Shown: one piece after another, positions 7,552 to 15,262 of the stretch
How positions within the stretch are numbered: position 1 is the stretch's first letter
How the letters are laid out: every line of letters starts with the position of its first letter
From: Serpentinimonas sp.
Lineage (GTDB): Bacteria; Pseudomonadota; Gammaproteobacteria; Burkholderiales; Burkholderiaceae_C
NCBI GenBank assembly: GCA_025458665.1
Contig: JALOSG010000018.1
Span: 1 to 19,596 of the forward strand
DNA: 19,596 bases
Direction of reading: 5' to 3'
Position numbers and translations under genes: made by a program
Notes under the pieces: model-generated
Seen by the model: the letters and a program-made list of their open reading frames with translations, nothing else
What the model was told of the DNA's origin: nothing
Database searches by the model: none

Positions 7552-7748
7552 TACGGGACTCCTCGGAGAAAAATAAAACGATAGCGATGGAGCCCCGGTA
7601 TCACAACAAAACTGATGGGCCGCTGTGGCGCGCGAAACTGTCCGATCACCTGTCTCTGTGCAACCGGGCATTTCAGACCCAGTTACACCATTCCATTATC
7701 GACCTAGGCCCTAATGCGCGGCAGCTTTTTACGCTTTGCAACCTGCCG

Positions 7749-7790
7749 GAGCGTGGCCTGTTGCTCCCTCGCAACATTCCAGGCACGCTC
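7749..7790 (-). terminator. Hairpin downstream of the FNT channel gene
   Basis: Outer arms GAGCGTG at 7749-7755 and CACGCTC at 7784-7790 pair perfectly. An inner stem TGTTGC at 7759-7764 pairs with GCAACA at 7771-7776. The structure starts about 25 bases past the end of the leftward channel gene, which is where its transcript would stop. No T-run follows, so Rho-independent action is only a possibility. Confidence 0.4.
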
Positions 7791-7814
7791 TGGCCTGCCT
7801 GCACAGCGCGGACT

Positions 7815-8636
7815 TCACTCCCTCGGCTGGCCGCGCCGGTAGATCACGTAGTAGCTCAGGCCCACCAGCACACTGCCGCCCACCAGGTTGCCAGCAATCA
7901 CCGGAAGCCAGTTGCCCAGCATGCCGCTCCAGGTCACGGCCTGAGCCACCGGAACACCACCAAACTGCTGGATGAGCCAGGCCAGCGGCATGAAGTACAT
8001 ATTGGCAATGCTGTGCTCGAAGCCTGCTGCCACGAACGCGCTGATGGGAAAAACGATGGCCACCGCCTTGTCGGCCACACTGCGACCGGCCATGGCCATC
8101 CACACCGCCAGGCACACCAGCACGTTGCACAGCACGCCACGGAAGAAGGCCTCGGCGGTGCCCAGGTTCTGCTTGGCCAGGGCCACGCGCACCACCTGTT
8201 CGCCCATGGCACCCCCGTTCATGTGCCAATGCCCGCTCAGGAACACCAGCACCGCCAGACCCACCGCCCCCACGAAGTTGGCCAGGCACACCAGCACCCA
8301 GTTGCGCAGCACCTCGGCGCTGCTCACCCTGCCATCGGCCCAGGCCATGGCCAGCAGGTTGTTGCCGGTGAACAGTTCGGCGCCGGCCACCACCACCAGC
8401 AGCAAGCCCAGTGAAAACACCAGCCCGCCCAGCACCTGGGAGGCCGCAAAACCCAGCGTGGGGTCGGACTTCACGATGATGAAGAACAGCCCGCCCAGCC
8501 CGATGAACGCACCGGCCAGCATGCCCAGCATGAGCAGCGGCAAGGTGCCCAGCCGCGCCTTGGCCACCCCCACGTTTTCCACCCGCTGGGCCACTTCGCG
8601 CGGGGCGTAGGCATCGAGCCCGTAGATTTCCGACAT
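7815..8636 (-). CDS. Formate/nitrite transporter family channel
   Basis: An inner-membrane pentameric channel of the FNT family (FocA/NirC/HSC relatives) that moves small monovalent anions such as formate, nitrite or hydrosulfide. The 273-residue product has six hydrophobic segments and the two family signatures: GAELFTGNNLLAMAW at residues 85-99 and GFEHSIANMYFMPL at 205-218, containing the central pore histidine H208. The ATG at 8636 has AGGAGG 8 bases upstream. There is no pfl, nir or formate dehydrogenase neighbour, so the anion cannot be assigned from context and I leave the symbol blank. It is divergent from metX; its Shine-Dalgarno overlaps the proposed metX -35 region. Confidence 0.9.
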   Translation of the reverse strand: MSEIYGLDAYAPREVAQRVENVGVAKARLGTLPLLMLGMLAGAFIGLGGLFFIIVKSDPTLGFAASQVLGGLVFSLGLLLVVVAGAELFTGNNLLAMAWADGRVSSAEVLRNWVLVCLANFVGAVGLAVLVFLSGHWHMNGGAMGEQVVRVALAKQNLGTAEAFFRGVLCNVLVCLAVWMAMAGRSVADKAVAIVFPISAFVAAGFEHSIANMYFMPLAWLIQQFGGVPVAQAVTWSGMLGNWLPVIAGNLVGGSVLVGLSYYVIYRRGQPRE

Positions 8637-8640
8637 GGCG

Positions 8641-8670
8641 TTGTCCTCCTGCTGGCAATGGACCTATACT
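8641..8670 (+). promoter_or_regulatory. Probable sigma-70 promoter for metXW
   Basis: TTGTCC at 8641-8646 and TATACT at 8665-8670 are separated by 18 bases. The -10 differs from consensus at one position. Transcription would begin about 8676-8678, immediately before the riboswitch aptamer at 8680, which is the main support for this call. The -35 lies over the Shine-Dalgarno of the divergent channel gene. Confidence 0.6.
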
Positions 8671-8679
8671 AGCTACCCA

Positions 8680-8732
8680 GCGCCGATTTGAATCCAGATT
8701 GCGGGCGCATTAGAAATGCCGCTAAACAGGAG
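8680..8732 (+). ncRNA. SAM-II (SAM-alpha) riboswitch aptamer
   Basis: The leader of metX matches the SAM-II H-type pseudoknot. P1 pairs GCGCC at 8680-8684 with GGCGC at 8704-8708. The loop carries GATTTGAATCC, like the GAUUUAACC of the known aptamer, followed by ATTGC. The 3' part has the ATTAGAAATG linker and the invariant GCTAAA at 8721-8726, ending in AGGAG at 8728-8732. Pseudoknot pairing is possible between GCG at 8701-8703 and CGC at 8720-8722, and between TCC at 8693-8695 and GGA at 8729-8731. Known SAM-II elements sit before met genes and shut them off when S-adenosylmethionine binds. The position before metX, in a terminator-containing leader, supports the same role here. Confidence 0.88.
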
Positions 8733-8762
8733 ACACCCGGTCCCGCACCCCGTCTCTGAAAT

Positions 8763-8792
8763 CCCGACGGTCTGGCGGCGCCGGGTTTTTTT
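8763..8792 (+). terminator. Intrinsic terminator / attenuator of metXW
   Basis: A GC-rich hairpin is followed directly by seven T residues (8786-8792). CCCG at 8763-8766 can pair with CGGG at 8782-8785, extended by CG/CG across one mismatch with a 9-base loop. Alternatively ACCCGG at 8735-8740 pairs with CCGGGT at 8781-8786. A competing stem, GGAGAC at 8729-8734 with GTCTCT at 8752-8757, uses the same bases as the aptamer pseudoknot and would cross the long-range pairing. This gives a plausible switch between read-through and termination. Confidence 0.7.
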
Positions 8793-9992
8793 GTGGACTT
8801 TGCTTCCGTGTTGATTGCCACTCCGCAAACCATGGGTTTCGCGCAGGCCTTGCCGCTGAAAAGTGGCGCGGTGCTGCCCAGCTACGAGCTGGTCTACGAA
8901 ACCTACGGCACGCTCAACGCCGACCGCAGCAACGCGGTGCTGGTGTGCCATGCCCTGAACGCGTCTCACCATGTGGCCGGTTACCACGCCGATGCGCAGG
9001 GCCAGCCGCTGCCCAAAAGCGCAGGCTGGTGGGACAACCTCATTGGCCCGGGCAAGCCGGTGGATACCGACCGCTTCTTCGTCATTGGCGTGAACAACCT
9101 GGGCTCGTGCTTTGGCAGCAGCGGGCCGACCCATGTGAACCCGGCCACTGGCCAGCCCTGGGGCGCCGATTTCCCGGTGGTCACGGTGGAGGACTGGGTG
9201 AACGCCCAGGCCCGCCTGCTGGACGCGCTGGGCATAGAGCAGCTGGCTGCCGTGCTGGGTGGCAGCCTGGGCGGCATGCAGACGCTGTCCTGGACGCTGC
9301 AATACCCCGAGCGCGTGCGCCATGCGGTGGTGGTGGCCAGCGCGCCCAACCTCACGGCCGAGAACATCGCCTTCAACGAAGTGGCGCGCCGCGCCATCGT
9401 GACCGACCCCGACTTCCACGGTGGCCACTACCTGCGCCACGGCACCCTGCCCCGCCGCGGCCTGCGCATTGCCCGCATGATTGGCCACATCACCTACCTG
9501 AGCGACGACGTGATGAACGAGAAGTTCGGCCGCCAGCTGCGGGCCTCCAGCGAACAGGGGCTGGATGCGCTGGAACAGGCCCTGGCGCCGGTGGCACCGC
9601 TGGCCTACCGCTACACCACGCAGGACGTGGAGTTCCAGATAGAGAGCTACCTGCGCTACCAGGGCGACAAGTTCAGCGAGTATTTCGATGCCAACACCTA
9701 CCTGCTCATCACGCGGGCGCTGGACTATTTCGACCCGGCGCGCGAGTACGACGGGCAACTGAGTGCGGCGCTGGCACGCGCCCGGGCACGCTTCCTGGTG
9801 GTGAGCTTCACCACCGACTGGCGCTTCTCTCCCGCACGCAGCCGCGAGATGGTGAAAGCACTGCTGGAGAACCGCCGCGACGTGAGCTACGCGGAAATAG
9901 ACGCACCCCACGGCCACGACGCCTTCCTGCTGGACGACCCGCGCTACCACGCGGCCGTTCGCGCCTACTTCGAGCGGGAGGTGGCGGCATGA
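8793..9992 (+). CDS. metX: Homoserine O-acyltransferase (MetX family)
   Basis: An alpha/beta-hydrolase-fold acyltransferase that activates homoserine at the start of methionine synthesis. Betaproteobacterial members are commonly annotated as succinyltransferases (MetXS); I cannot tell acetyl from succinyl donor by eye. The catalytic triad is visible: S158 in LGGSLGGMQ, D342 in FTTDWRFSP and H375 in DAPHGHDAFLL. Length (399 residues with this start) suits the family. The start is uncertain: there is no ATG before residue 14. GTG at 8793 directly follows the terminator T-run and has no Shine-Dalgarno; GTG at 8808 or TTG at 8811 would give an N-terminus close to relatives (IATPQTM). The stop overlaps the metW start (ATGA). 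Regulated by the SAM-II leader. Confidence 0.93.
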   Translation: MDFASVLIATPQTMGFAQALPLKSGAVLPSYELVYETYGTLNADRSNAVLVCHALNASHHVAGYHADAQGQPLPKSAGWWDNLIGPGKPVDTDRFFVIGVNNLGSCFGSSGPTHVNPATGQPWGADFPVVTVEDWVNAQARLLDALGIEQLAAVLGGSLGGMQTLSWTLQYPERVRHAVVVASAPNLTAENIAFNEVARRAIVTDPDFHGGHYLRHGTLPRRGLRIARMIGHITYLSDDVMNEKFGRQLRASSEQGLDALEQALAPVAPLAYRYTTQDVEFQIESYLRYQGDKFSEYFDANTYLLITRALDYFDPAREYDGQLSAALARARARFLVVSFTTDWRFSPARSREMVKALLENRRDVSYAEIDAPHGHDAFLLDDPRYHAAVRAYFEREVAA

Positions 9993-10573
9993 GCGAGCGC
10001 AGCCTGATGGATTCCATGGCCCGGCTGGTACCCGACGGAGCGCGGGTGCTGGACCTGGGTTGCGGCGATGGCGCCCTGCTGGCCCACCTGCAGCACACCA
10101 AAGGTTGTACCGGCTATGGCGTGGAGATTGACGACGCCAAGGTGCTGGCCTGCCTGCAGCGCGGTGTGAATGTGCTGCAGCTCAACCTGGACGAAGGCTT
10201 GAGCATGTTCGGGAACAACAGCTTCGATGTGGTGCTGCAGATAGACACGCTGCAACACCTGCGCAACGTGGAGACCATGCTGCGCGAGACCGCGCGCGTG
10301 GGCCGCACGGCCATTGTGGCCTTCCCCAACTTTGCCCACTGGCCCAACCGCCTGAGCGTGCTGCGCGGGCGCATGCCCGTGACCCGCCGCCTGCCCTACC
10401 AGTGGTACGACACGCCCAACATCCGCGTGGGTACCTACGCCGACTTTGAGGTGCTGGCCGAGCGCAACGGCCTGACCATCACCGACAGTTTTGGCCTGCA
10501 GGATGGGCAGGAGCAGCGCCTCTGGCCCAACCTGCTGGCTGGTACGGCCGTGTTCAAGCTCAGCCAGGGCTGA
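9989..10573 (+). CDS. metW: Methionine biosynthesis protein MetW
   Basis: MetW is a class I methyltransferase-fold protein nearly always encoded with metX in proteobacteria and needed for full homoserine acylation in several species; its own reaction is unsettled. The 194-residue product has the nucleotide-binding motif ARVLDLGCGDGALLAHL at residues 18-34, the acidic YGVEIDDAKV, FDVVLQIDTLQHL, and the family-specific FPNFAHWPNRLSVLRGRMPV and LPYQWYDTPNIR. The ATG at 9989 overlaps the metX stop by four bases and has GGGAGG 7 bases upstream, so the two are coupled and share riboswitch control. The gene ends before the tandem repeat region. Confidence 0.95.
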   Translation: MSERSLMDSMARLVPDGARVLDLGCGDGALLAHLQHTKGCTGYGVEIDDAKVLACLQRGVNVLQLNLDEGLSMFGNNSFDVVLQIDTLQHLRNVETMLRETARVGRTAIVAFPNFAHWPNRLSVLRGRMPVTRRLPYQWYDTPNIRVGTYADFEVLAERNGLTITDSFGLQDGQEQRLWPNLLAGTAVFKLSQG

Positions 10574-10592
10574 AAACCAGCGCAGGGGCTTT

Positions 10593-10680
10593 CACTACCC
10601 GCCCGTGGCGCGGGTAGTGGTCAATACCCGCCCGTGGCGCGGGTAGTGTTCAATACCCGCCCGTGGCGCGGTAGAGGTCC
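10593..10680. repeat. 29-bp tandem repeat with hairpin units
   Basis: Units begin at 10596, 10625 and 10654 with a 29-base period. Each opens with TACCCGC, CCGTGGC, GCGGGTA (7-base arms around a 7-base loop), then GTGGTCAA or GTGTTCAA; the third unit has lost one G and diverges after GCGCGG. The third unit is the coding 3' end of the leftward outer-membrane channel gene, whose stop codon at 10650-10652 falls at the junction. The first unit forms a 10-base-pair stem, CACTACCCGC at 10593-10602 with GCGGGTAGTG at 10610-10619. Lying between convergent genes, these hairpins may also act as a two-way terminator, although no T-run follows. Confidence 0.85.
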
Positions 10681-12110
10681 ACGCGGTTCTGCGCCAGGGC
10701 AAAGCGGGTCTGCAGCAAGGCCTGCTGCGCCGCGAACAGGCTGCGCTGCGCATCCAGCACCTCCAGCTGGCTGGCCACGCCTTCGCGCAGGCGCAACTCC
10801 GACAGGCGCAGCCGCTCCGACTCGGCGTTGGCCAGCGCCTGCTGCGCGCGCAATTCCTCTTCCAGCGCACCGCGGCCCATGAGGGCATCGTTCACTTCGC
10901 GGAATGCACTCTGTATGGCGCGCTCGTACTGCGCCACCGCCAGTTCCCGGCCAGCCTGGGCAGACTCCAGCCCGGCACGGTTGGCGCCGCCATCGAACAG
11001 CGGCAGCAGGGCTTGTGGCGCCAGCGCCCAGCCCCAGGAGCCGCCGCGCAACAAGCCCGACAGTTCGCTGCTGGCCGAACCGAAGCTGGCGGTGAGGGAG
11101 ATGCGTGGGAAGAAGGCTGCGCGGGCCGCGCCTATCTGTGCGTTGGCGGCCATGAGCTGCTGCTCGGCCGCGCGGATATCGGGCCGCTCCAGCAACACCA
11201 CCGAGGGCAGGCCCACCGGCACTTCGGCCACTGCGGCCAGTGCATCGCCTTGCGGCTGCAGTGCCTGCGCGGGCAGCGCTTCGTTCAGTGGCTGACCCAC
11301 CAGCAGGGTGAGTGCGTTCACTTGCTGCGCGCGCTGGCGCTGCTGCTGGGCCAGGGCCACGCGGGCGGTTTCGGCCAGTGATTCGGCCTGGCGCAGATCC
11401 AGCGCCGAAGCCGCGCCGTTGTCGTAGCGCAGGCGCACCAGGCGCAGCGCCTCTTCGCGGCTGGCCAGCGTCTGGCGGGTGAGTGCCAGCTGCGCATCGG
11501 TGGCTTGCAGGCCCAGCCAGCCCGATGCCACCGAGGACACCAGGCTCAGCTGCGCGCTGCGCACCGCTTCTTCGCTGGCCAGGTACTGACCGAGCGCCGC
11601 ATCGCGCAGGCTGGCCAGTCGGCCAAAGAAATCGATTTCCCAGCTGGGTACCTGGAGGCCGGCCGTGTACTCGCTGCGCAGGGGCTCGTTCTCGCCCACG
11701 GTCTGGCGGCTGCCGGTGACGCCGGCGTTCACGGACGGCAGGCGTGCGGCTTCGCGGATCTGCAACTGCGCCTGCAGCTGGCGCGCCTGTAGCGCTGCAA
11801 TGCGGGCGTCGCGGTTATTGGCCAGCGCGCTGTCCACCAGCGTGCGCAGGCGCGCATCGGTGATCCAGTCTTGCCAGCGCAAGGCCTGCGGCGTTCCGCT
11901 GGCAGACGCAGCGCCGGGCACCGCCACCACCGGCGCGGTGGGCCAGGCAGTGGGCAATGCATCGGGGCTCGCGCTGGCGGGGCGCTGGTAGGGCTCCATC
12001 TGCGAGCAGCCAGCCAGAAACAGCAGGGCGCTGGCGGTGGCCAACGCACGCAGGCGCAAGCCTTTGGGCCGCCCGGGTGCGGCCAGGCGAACAGGAACTC
12101 GGTCAGTCAT
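10650..12110 (-). CDS. RND efflux outer-membrane lipoprotein (NodT/OprM family)
   Basis: The TolC-like outer-membrane duct of the tripartite efflux pump. The 486-residue product has a lipoprotein signal ending in LLFLAGCSQ, with lipidated C35, and two repeated OEP domains. Each domain carries the long helices of the trimeric periplasmic barrel (for example DARIAALQARQLQAQLQIRE and ALDLRQAESLAETARVAL). The paired VNAGVTGSRQT and ISLTASFGSASSEL strands are typical of OprM/CusC relatives. The chosen ATG at 12110 overlaps the last 8 bases of the pump gene, so translation is coupled; extending upstream to 12212 would add sequence that is a shadow of the pump gene. The C-terminus (LYRATGGY) is usual for the family. 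Its 3' end is the source of the tandem repeat. Confidence 0.93.
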   Translation of the reverse strand: MTDRVPVRLAAPGRPKGLRLRALATASALLFLAGCSQMEPYQRPASASPDALPTAWPTAPVVAVPGAASASGTPQALRWQDWITDARLRTLVDSALANNRDARIAALQARQLQAQLQIREAARLPSVNAGVTGSRQTVGENEPLRSEYTAGLQVPSWEIDFFGRLASLRDAALGQYLASEEAVRSAQLSLVSSVASGWLGLQATDAQLALTRQTLASREEALRLVRLRYDNGAASALDLRQAESLAETARVALAQQQRQRAQQVNALTLLVGQPLNEALPAQALQPQGDALAAVAEVPVGLPSVVLLERPDIRAAEQQLMAANAQIGAARAAFFPRISLTASFGSASSELSGLLRGGSWGWALAPQALLPLFDGGANRAGLESAQAGRELAVAQYERAIQSAFREVNDALMGRGALEEELRAQQALANAESERLRLSELRLREGVASQLEVLDAQRSLFAAQQALLQTRFALAQNRVDLYRATGGY

Positions 12111-15100
12111 GCGTGTGCACTCCCAGGTGTTCGGCGTCGTGGCGGTGTACGTCCTGCTGGCGCGCACTGCCCTTGAACAGGGAGCGCACCACCACGAAGA
12201 ACACCGGTACAAAAATCACAGCCAGCAAGGTGCCCGTCACCATACCGCCAATCACGCCAGTGCCAATGGCGCGCTGGCTGGCAGAGCCCGCACCCGAGGC
12301 AATGGCCAGCGGAATGACGCCTGCGGTGAACGCCAGCGACGTCATGATGATGGGGCGGAAGCGCAGGTGGGCAGCCTCCAGCGCCGACTCGATCAGGCTC
12401 TTGCCCTGGGCCTGCAGGTCCTTGGCAAATTCAATGATCAGGATGGCGTTCTTGGCCGACAGCCCGATGATGGTGATGAGACCCACCTGGAAGTACACGT
12501 CGTTGTCGAGCCCGCGCAGCAAGGTGGCACCCAGCACCCCCACCACGCCCAGCGGCACCACCAGAATCACGGCCAGCGGAATGGTCCAGCTTTCGTACAG
12601 CGCGGCCAGGCACAGGAACACCGCCAGAATGGCAAACGCGTAGACGATGTAGGCCTGCGCCCCGGCCAGTTTTTCCTCGCGGGACTGGCCGGTCCATTCG
12701 TAGCCAAAGCCCGGTGGCAGCTGGGCGGCCAGGCGCTCCATCTCGGCCAGCGCGTCGCCCGAGCTGAAGCCGGGTGCGGCGCTGCCGTTGATGCGCATGG
12801 CAGGGTAGCCGTTGTAGCGCACGGTCTGCATGGGGCCGATGACCCAGCGCGTACTGGCGAACGAGGCGAAGGGCACCGCCTGCCCACGCGCGTTGATGGC
12901 GGTCAGGCGCATGAGGTCGTCGGGCTGCATGCGCGCGGGTGCATCGGCCTGCACCACCACGCGCTGCAGCCGCCCGGCGTTGGGAAAGTCGTTCACGTAG
13001 GTGGAGCCCAGTGCCGTGCCCAGCGCGCTGGCAATGGCATCGAAACCCACGCCCAGCGCAGCCGCTTTTTCGCGGTCTATGTCCACCTGCAACTGCGGCG
13101 CGTCTTCCAGGCCATCGGGGCGCAGGCCAGTCAGCACCTTGCTCTGCGAGGCCATGCCCAGCAACTGGTTGCGCGCAGCCAGCAAGGCGTCGTGCCCCAG
13201 GCCGGCACGGTCCTGCAAGCGGAAGGTGAAGCCCGAGGCCGAACCGAGTTCGGGAATGGGCGGCGGGCTGAGCGGGAAGATGAACGCATCGCGTATGCCA
13301 GCCAGCCCGCCAAAGGCGCGGCCTGCCAGGGCCTGTGCGCTGTTGCCAGGTTCCGGGCGTTCGCTCCAGTCTTTCAGCGTCACGAAAGCCAGGGCGGCGT
13401 TCTGGCCCTGCCCGGAAAAGCTGAAGCCCAGCACGCCCACCATGCTCTGCACTTCGGGCTGGGCCAGCATGAAGGTTTCCACCTGCTCCATGACCGCGCG
13501 GGTGCGCTCCTGCGTGGCGCCCGGCGGCAGCTGCACGTTCACCAGCATGGTGCCCTGGTCTTCGTTGGGCAGGAAGGAGGTGGGCAGACGCTGGTACATG
13601 ACCACCACCGCACCCACCACCGCCAGATAAATCACCAGGCTGCGCCCGGCGCGCGGGAGCAGCCAGGCCAGTCCGCTCTCGTAGCCTTGGGTGGTGCGCC
13701 GGAAGCCGCGGTTGAAGGCGCCAAAAAAGCCTTTCTTCTCCTCGTGGTGACCCGCTTTCACGGGCTTGAGCAGCGTGGCGCACAGCGCAGGCGTGAGCGA
13801 GAGCGCAAAGAACGCAGAGAACGCGATGGACACGCTCATGACCGCGGCGAACTGGCGGTAGATGTTGCCCACGGCCCCACTGAAGAAGGCCAGCGGCACG
13901 AACACCGAAATGAGCACCACGGTGATGCCGATGATGGCGCCCGAGATCTGCCCCATGGCCTTGCGCGTGGCCTCGCGCGGGGGCAGGCCTTCCTCGCTCA
14001 TGATGCGCTCAACGTTCTCCACCACCACGATGGCGTCGTCCACCACGATACCGATCACCAGCACCATGCCGAACATGGTGAGCACGTTGATGGAGAAGCC
14101 CAGCGCCAGCAACACGCCAAACGTGCCCAGCAGCGCGATGGGCACCACGATGGTGGGGATGATGGTGTAGCGCCAGTTCTGCAGGAACAGAAACATGACC
14201 AGGAACACCAGCAGAACCGCTTCGGCCAGGGTGATGGCCACCTGCTGGATGGATATCTGCACAAACCGCGAGCTGTCGTAGGGGATGTTCCAGCTCATAC
14301 CTTCGGGGAAGAAGCCTTCCAGCTCGGTCATCTTGGCGCGGATGGCGCGCGCCGTGGCCAGTGCGTTGCCGTCCGGGGACAGCTGCACGCCAATGCCGGT
14401 GGAGGGCTGGCCATTCAGGCGCGCACTGGTGGCGTACAGCTGCCCGCCCAGCTCCACCCGGGCCACATCGCCCAGGCGCACGGTGGAGCCGTCGGGGTTG
14501 GCGCGCAGCACCAGCTGGCGGAACTGGTCGGCGTTCTGCAACTGGCCGTCCACCCGCACGGTGGCGGCAATGCCCTGCCCGGCCACGTTGGGCAGGCTGC
14601 CAATTTCACCGGCCGAGACCTGCACGTTCTGCGCGCGGATGGCGTTGGTCACATCGGCCGCGCTCATGCCATAGCCCTGCAGGCGCGCCGGGTCTATCCA
14701 GACGCGCATGGCGCGCTCGGTACCGAACAGCTGCACCTGGCCCACGCCCGATACGCGCTGCAGTTCAGGCACCACGTTGCGCGAGGCATAGTCGCCCAGC
14801 GCCACCGGGTCCCAGGCGGGGTCGGTGGAGGACAGGATGGCAAAGAGCAGGAAGTTGGAGCGCGCCTTGTCCACCCGCACACCCTGCTGCACCACCGCCG
14901 AAGGCAGGCGCGGCGTGGCACGGCTCAGGCGGTTCTGCACATCCACCTGGGCCAGTTCGGCGTTGGTGCCGGGCTCAAAGCTCAGGGTGATGTTGCCGGT
15001 GCCGTTGGCCTGCGCCACCGACTCCATATAGATAAGGCCCGGCGAGCCGTTCATTTCCCGTTCGATGACGGAGAGCACCGCGTCGTCCAGCGTCTGCGCC

Positions 15101-15258
15101 GATGCGCCCGGGTAGGTGGCCGCAATGACGATGGAGGGCGGCGCCACTGGCGGGTACTGCGCCACCGGCAGCTGGGTGATGGAGACCACGCCCAGCACCA
15201 TGACGAAGAGCGCAATCACCCACGCAAAGATGGGCCGGTTGATGAAGAACTGTGCCAT
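12103..15258 (-). CDS. RND multidrug efflux permease (HAE1/AcrB family)
   Basis: The inner-membrane proton-driven pump of the efflux complex. The 1051-residue product is full length for AcrB/MexB. It starts with MAQFFINRPIFAWVIAL, has TM1 at about 10-30, a large periplasmic porter loop, and the proton-relay pair D407/D408 in GIVVDDAIVVVENVERIM in TM4. The second half repeats the layout, with SAKNAILIIEFAKDLQ near the end. A short His-rich tail also occurs in E. coli AcrB. The ATG at 15258 has GAGGT upstream and is 4 bases past the fusion-protein stop. Substrates cannot be assigned precisely; the HAE1 class exports hydrophobic and amphiphilic compounds such as dyes, detergents and antibiotics. 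Confidence 0.96.
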   Translation of the reverse strand: MAQFFINRPIFAWVIALFVMVLGVVSITQLPVAQYPPVAPPSIVIAATYPGASAQTLDDAVLSVIEREMNGSPGLIYMESVAQANGTGNITLSFEPGTNAELAQVDVQNRLSRATPRLPSAVVQQGVRVDKARSNFLLFAILSSTDPAWDPVALGDYASRNVVPELQRVSGVGQVQLFGTERAMRVWIDPARLQGYGMSAADVTNAIRAQNVQVSAGEIGSLPNVAGQGIAATVRVDGQLQNADQFRQLVLRANPDGSTVRLGDVARVELGGQLYATSARLNGQPSTGIGVQLSPDGNALATARAIRAKMTELEGFFPEGMSWNIPYDSSRFVQISIQQVAITLAEAVLLVFLVMFLFLQNWRYTIIPTIVVPIALLGTFGVLLALGFSINVLTMFGMVLVIGIVVDDAIVVVENVERIMSEEGLPPREATRKAMGQISGAIIGITVVLISVFVPLAFFSGAVGNIYRQFAAVMSVSIAFSAFFALSLTPALCATLLKPVKAGHHEEKKGFFGAFNRGFRRTTQGYESGLAWLLPRAGRSLVIYLAVVGAVVVMYQRLPTSFLPNEDQGTMLVNVQLPPGATQERTRAVMEQVETFMLAQPEVQSMVGVLGFSFSGQGQNAALAFVTLKDWSERPEPGNSAQALAGRAFGGLAGIRDAFIFPLSPPPIPELGSASGFTFRLQDRAGLGHDALLAARNQLLGMASQSKVLTGLRPDGLEDAPQLQVDIDREKAAALGVGFDAIASALGTALGSTYVNDFPNAGRLQRVVVQADAPARMQPDDLMRLTAINARGQAVPFASFASTRWVIGPMQTVRYNGYPAMRINGSAAPGFSSGDALAEMERLAAQLPPGFGYEWTGQSREEKLAGAQAYIVYAFAILAVFLCLAALYESWTIPLAVILVVPLGVVGVLGATLLRGLDNDVYFQVGLITIIGLSAKNAILIIEFAKDLQAQGKSLIESALEAAHLRFRPIIMTSLAFTAGVIPLAIASGAGSASQRAIGTGVIGGMVTGTLLAVIFVPVFFVVVRSLFKGSARQQDVHRHDAEHLGVHTHD

Positions 15259-15262
15259 GGGC

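Noticed and set aside
8673..9950. A 425-codon frame on the - strand opposite metX
   Set aside because: metX is complete with its catalytic triad on the other strand; the antisense product shows no family pattern.
8945..9988. An in-frame extension of metW back through metX
   Set aside because: The extension is an alternate-frame reading of metX with Arg/Pro/Gly-rich composition; the metW ATG at 9989 has a good Shine-Dalgarno and the usual overlap with metX.
10593..10680. CRISPR-like short repeats
   Set aside because: The units are directly adjacent with no variable spacers, and they derive from the neighbouring gene end.
12103..12150. His-rich tail of the efflux pump as a novel metal-binding feature
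   Set aside because: E. coli AcrB also ends in a His-rich tail, so this is not distinctive.
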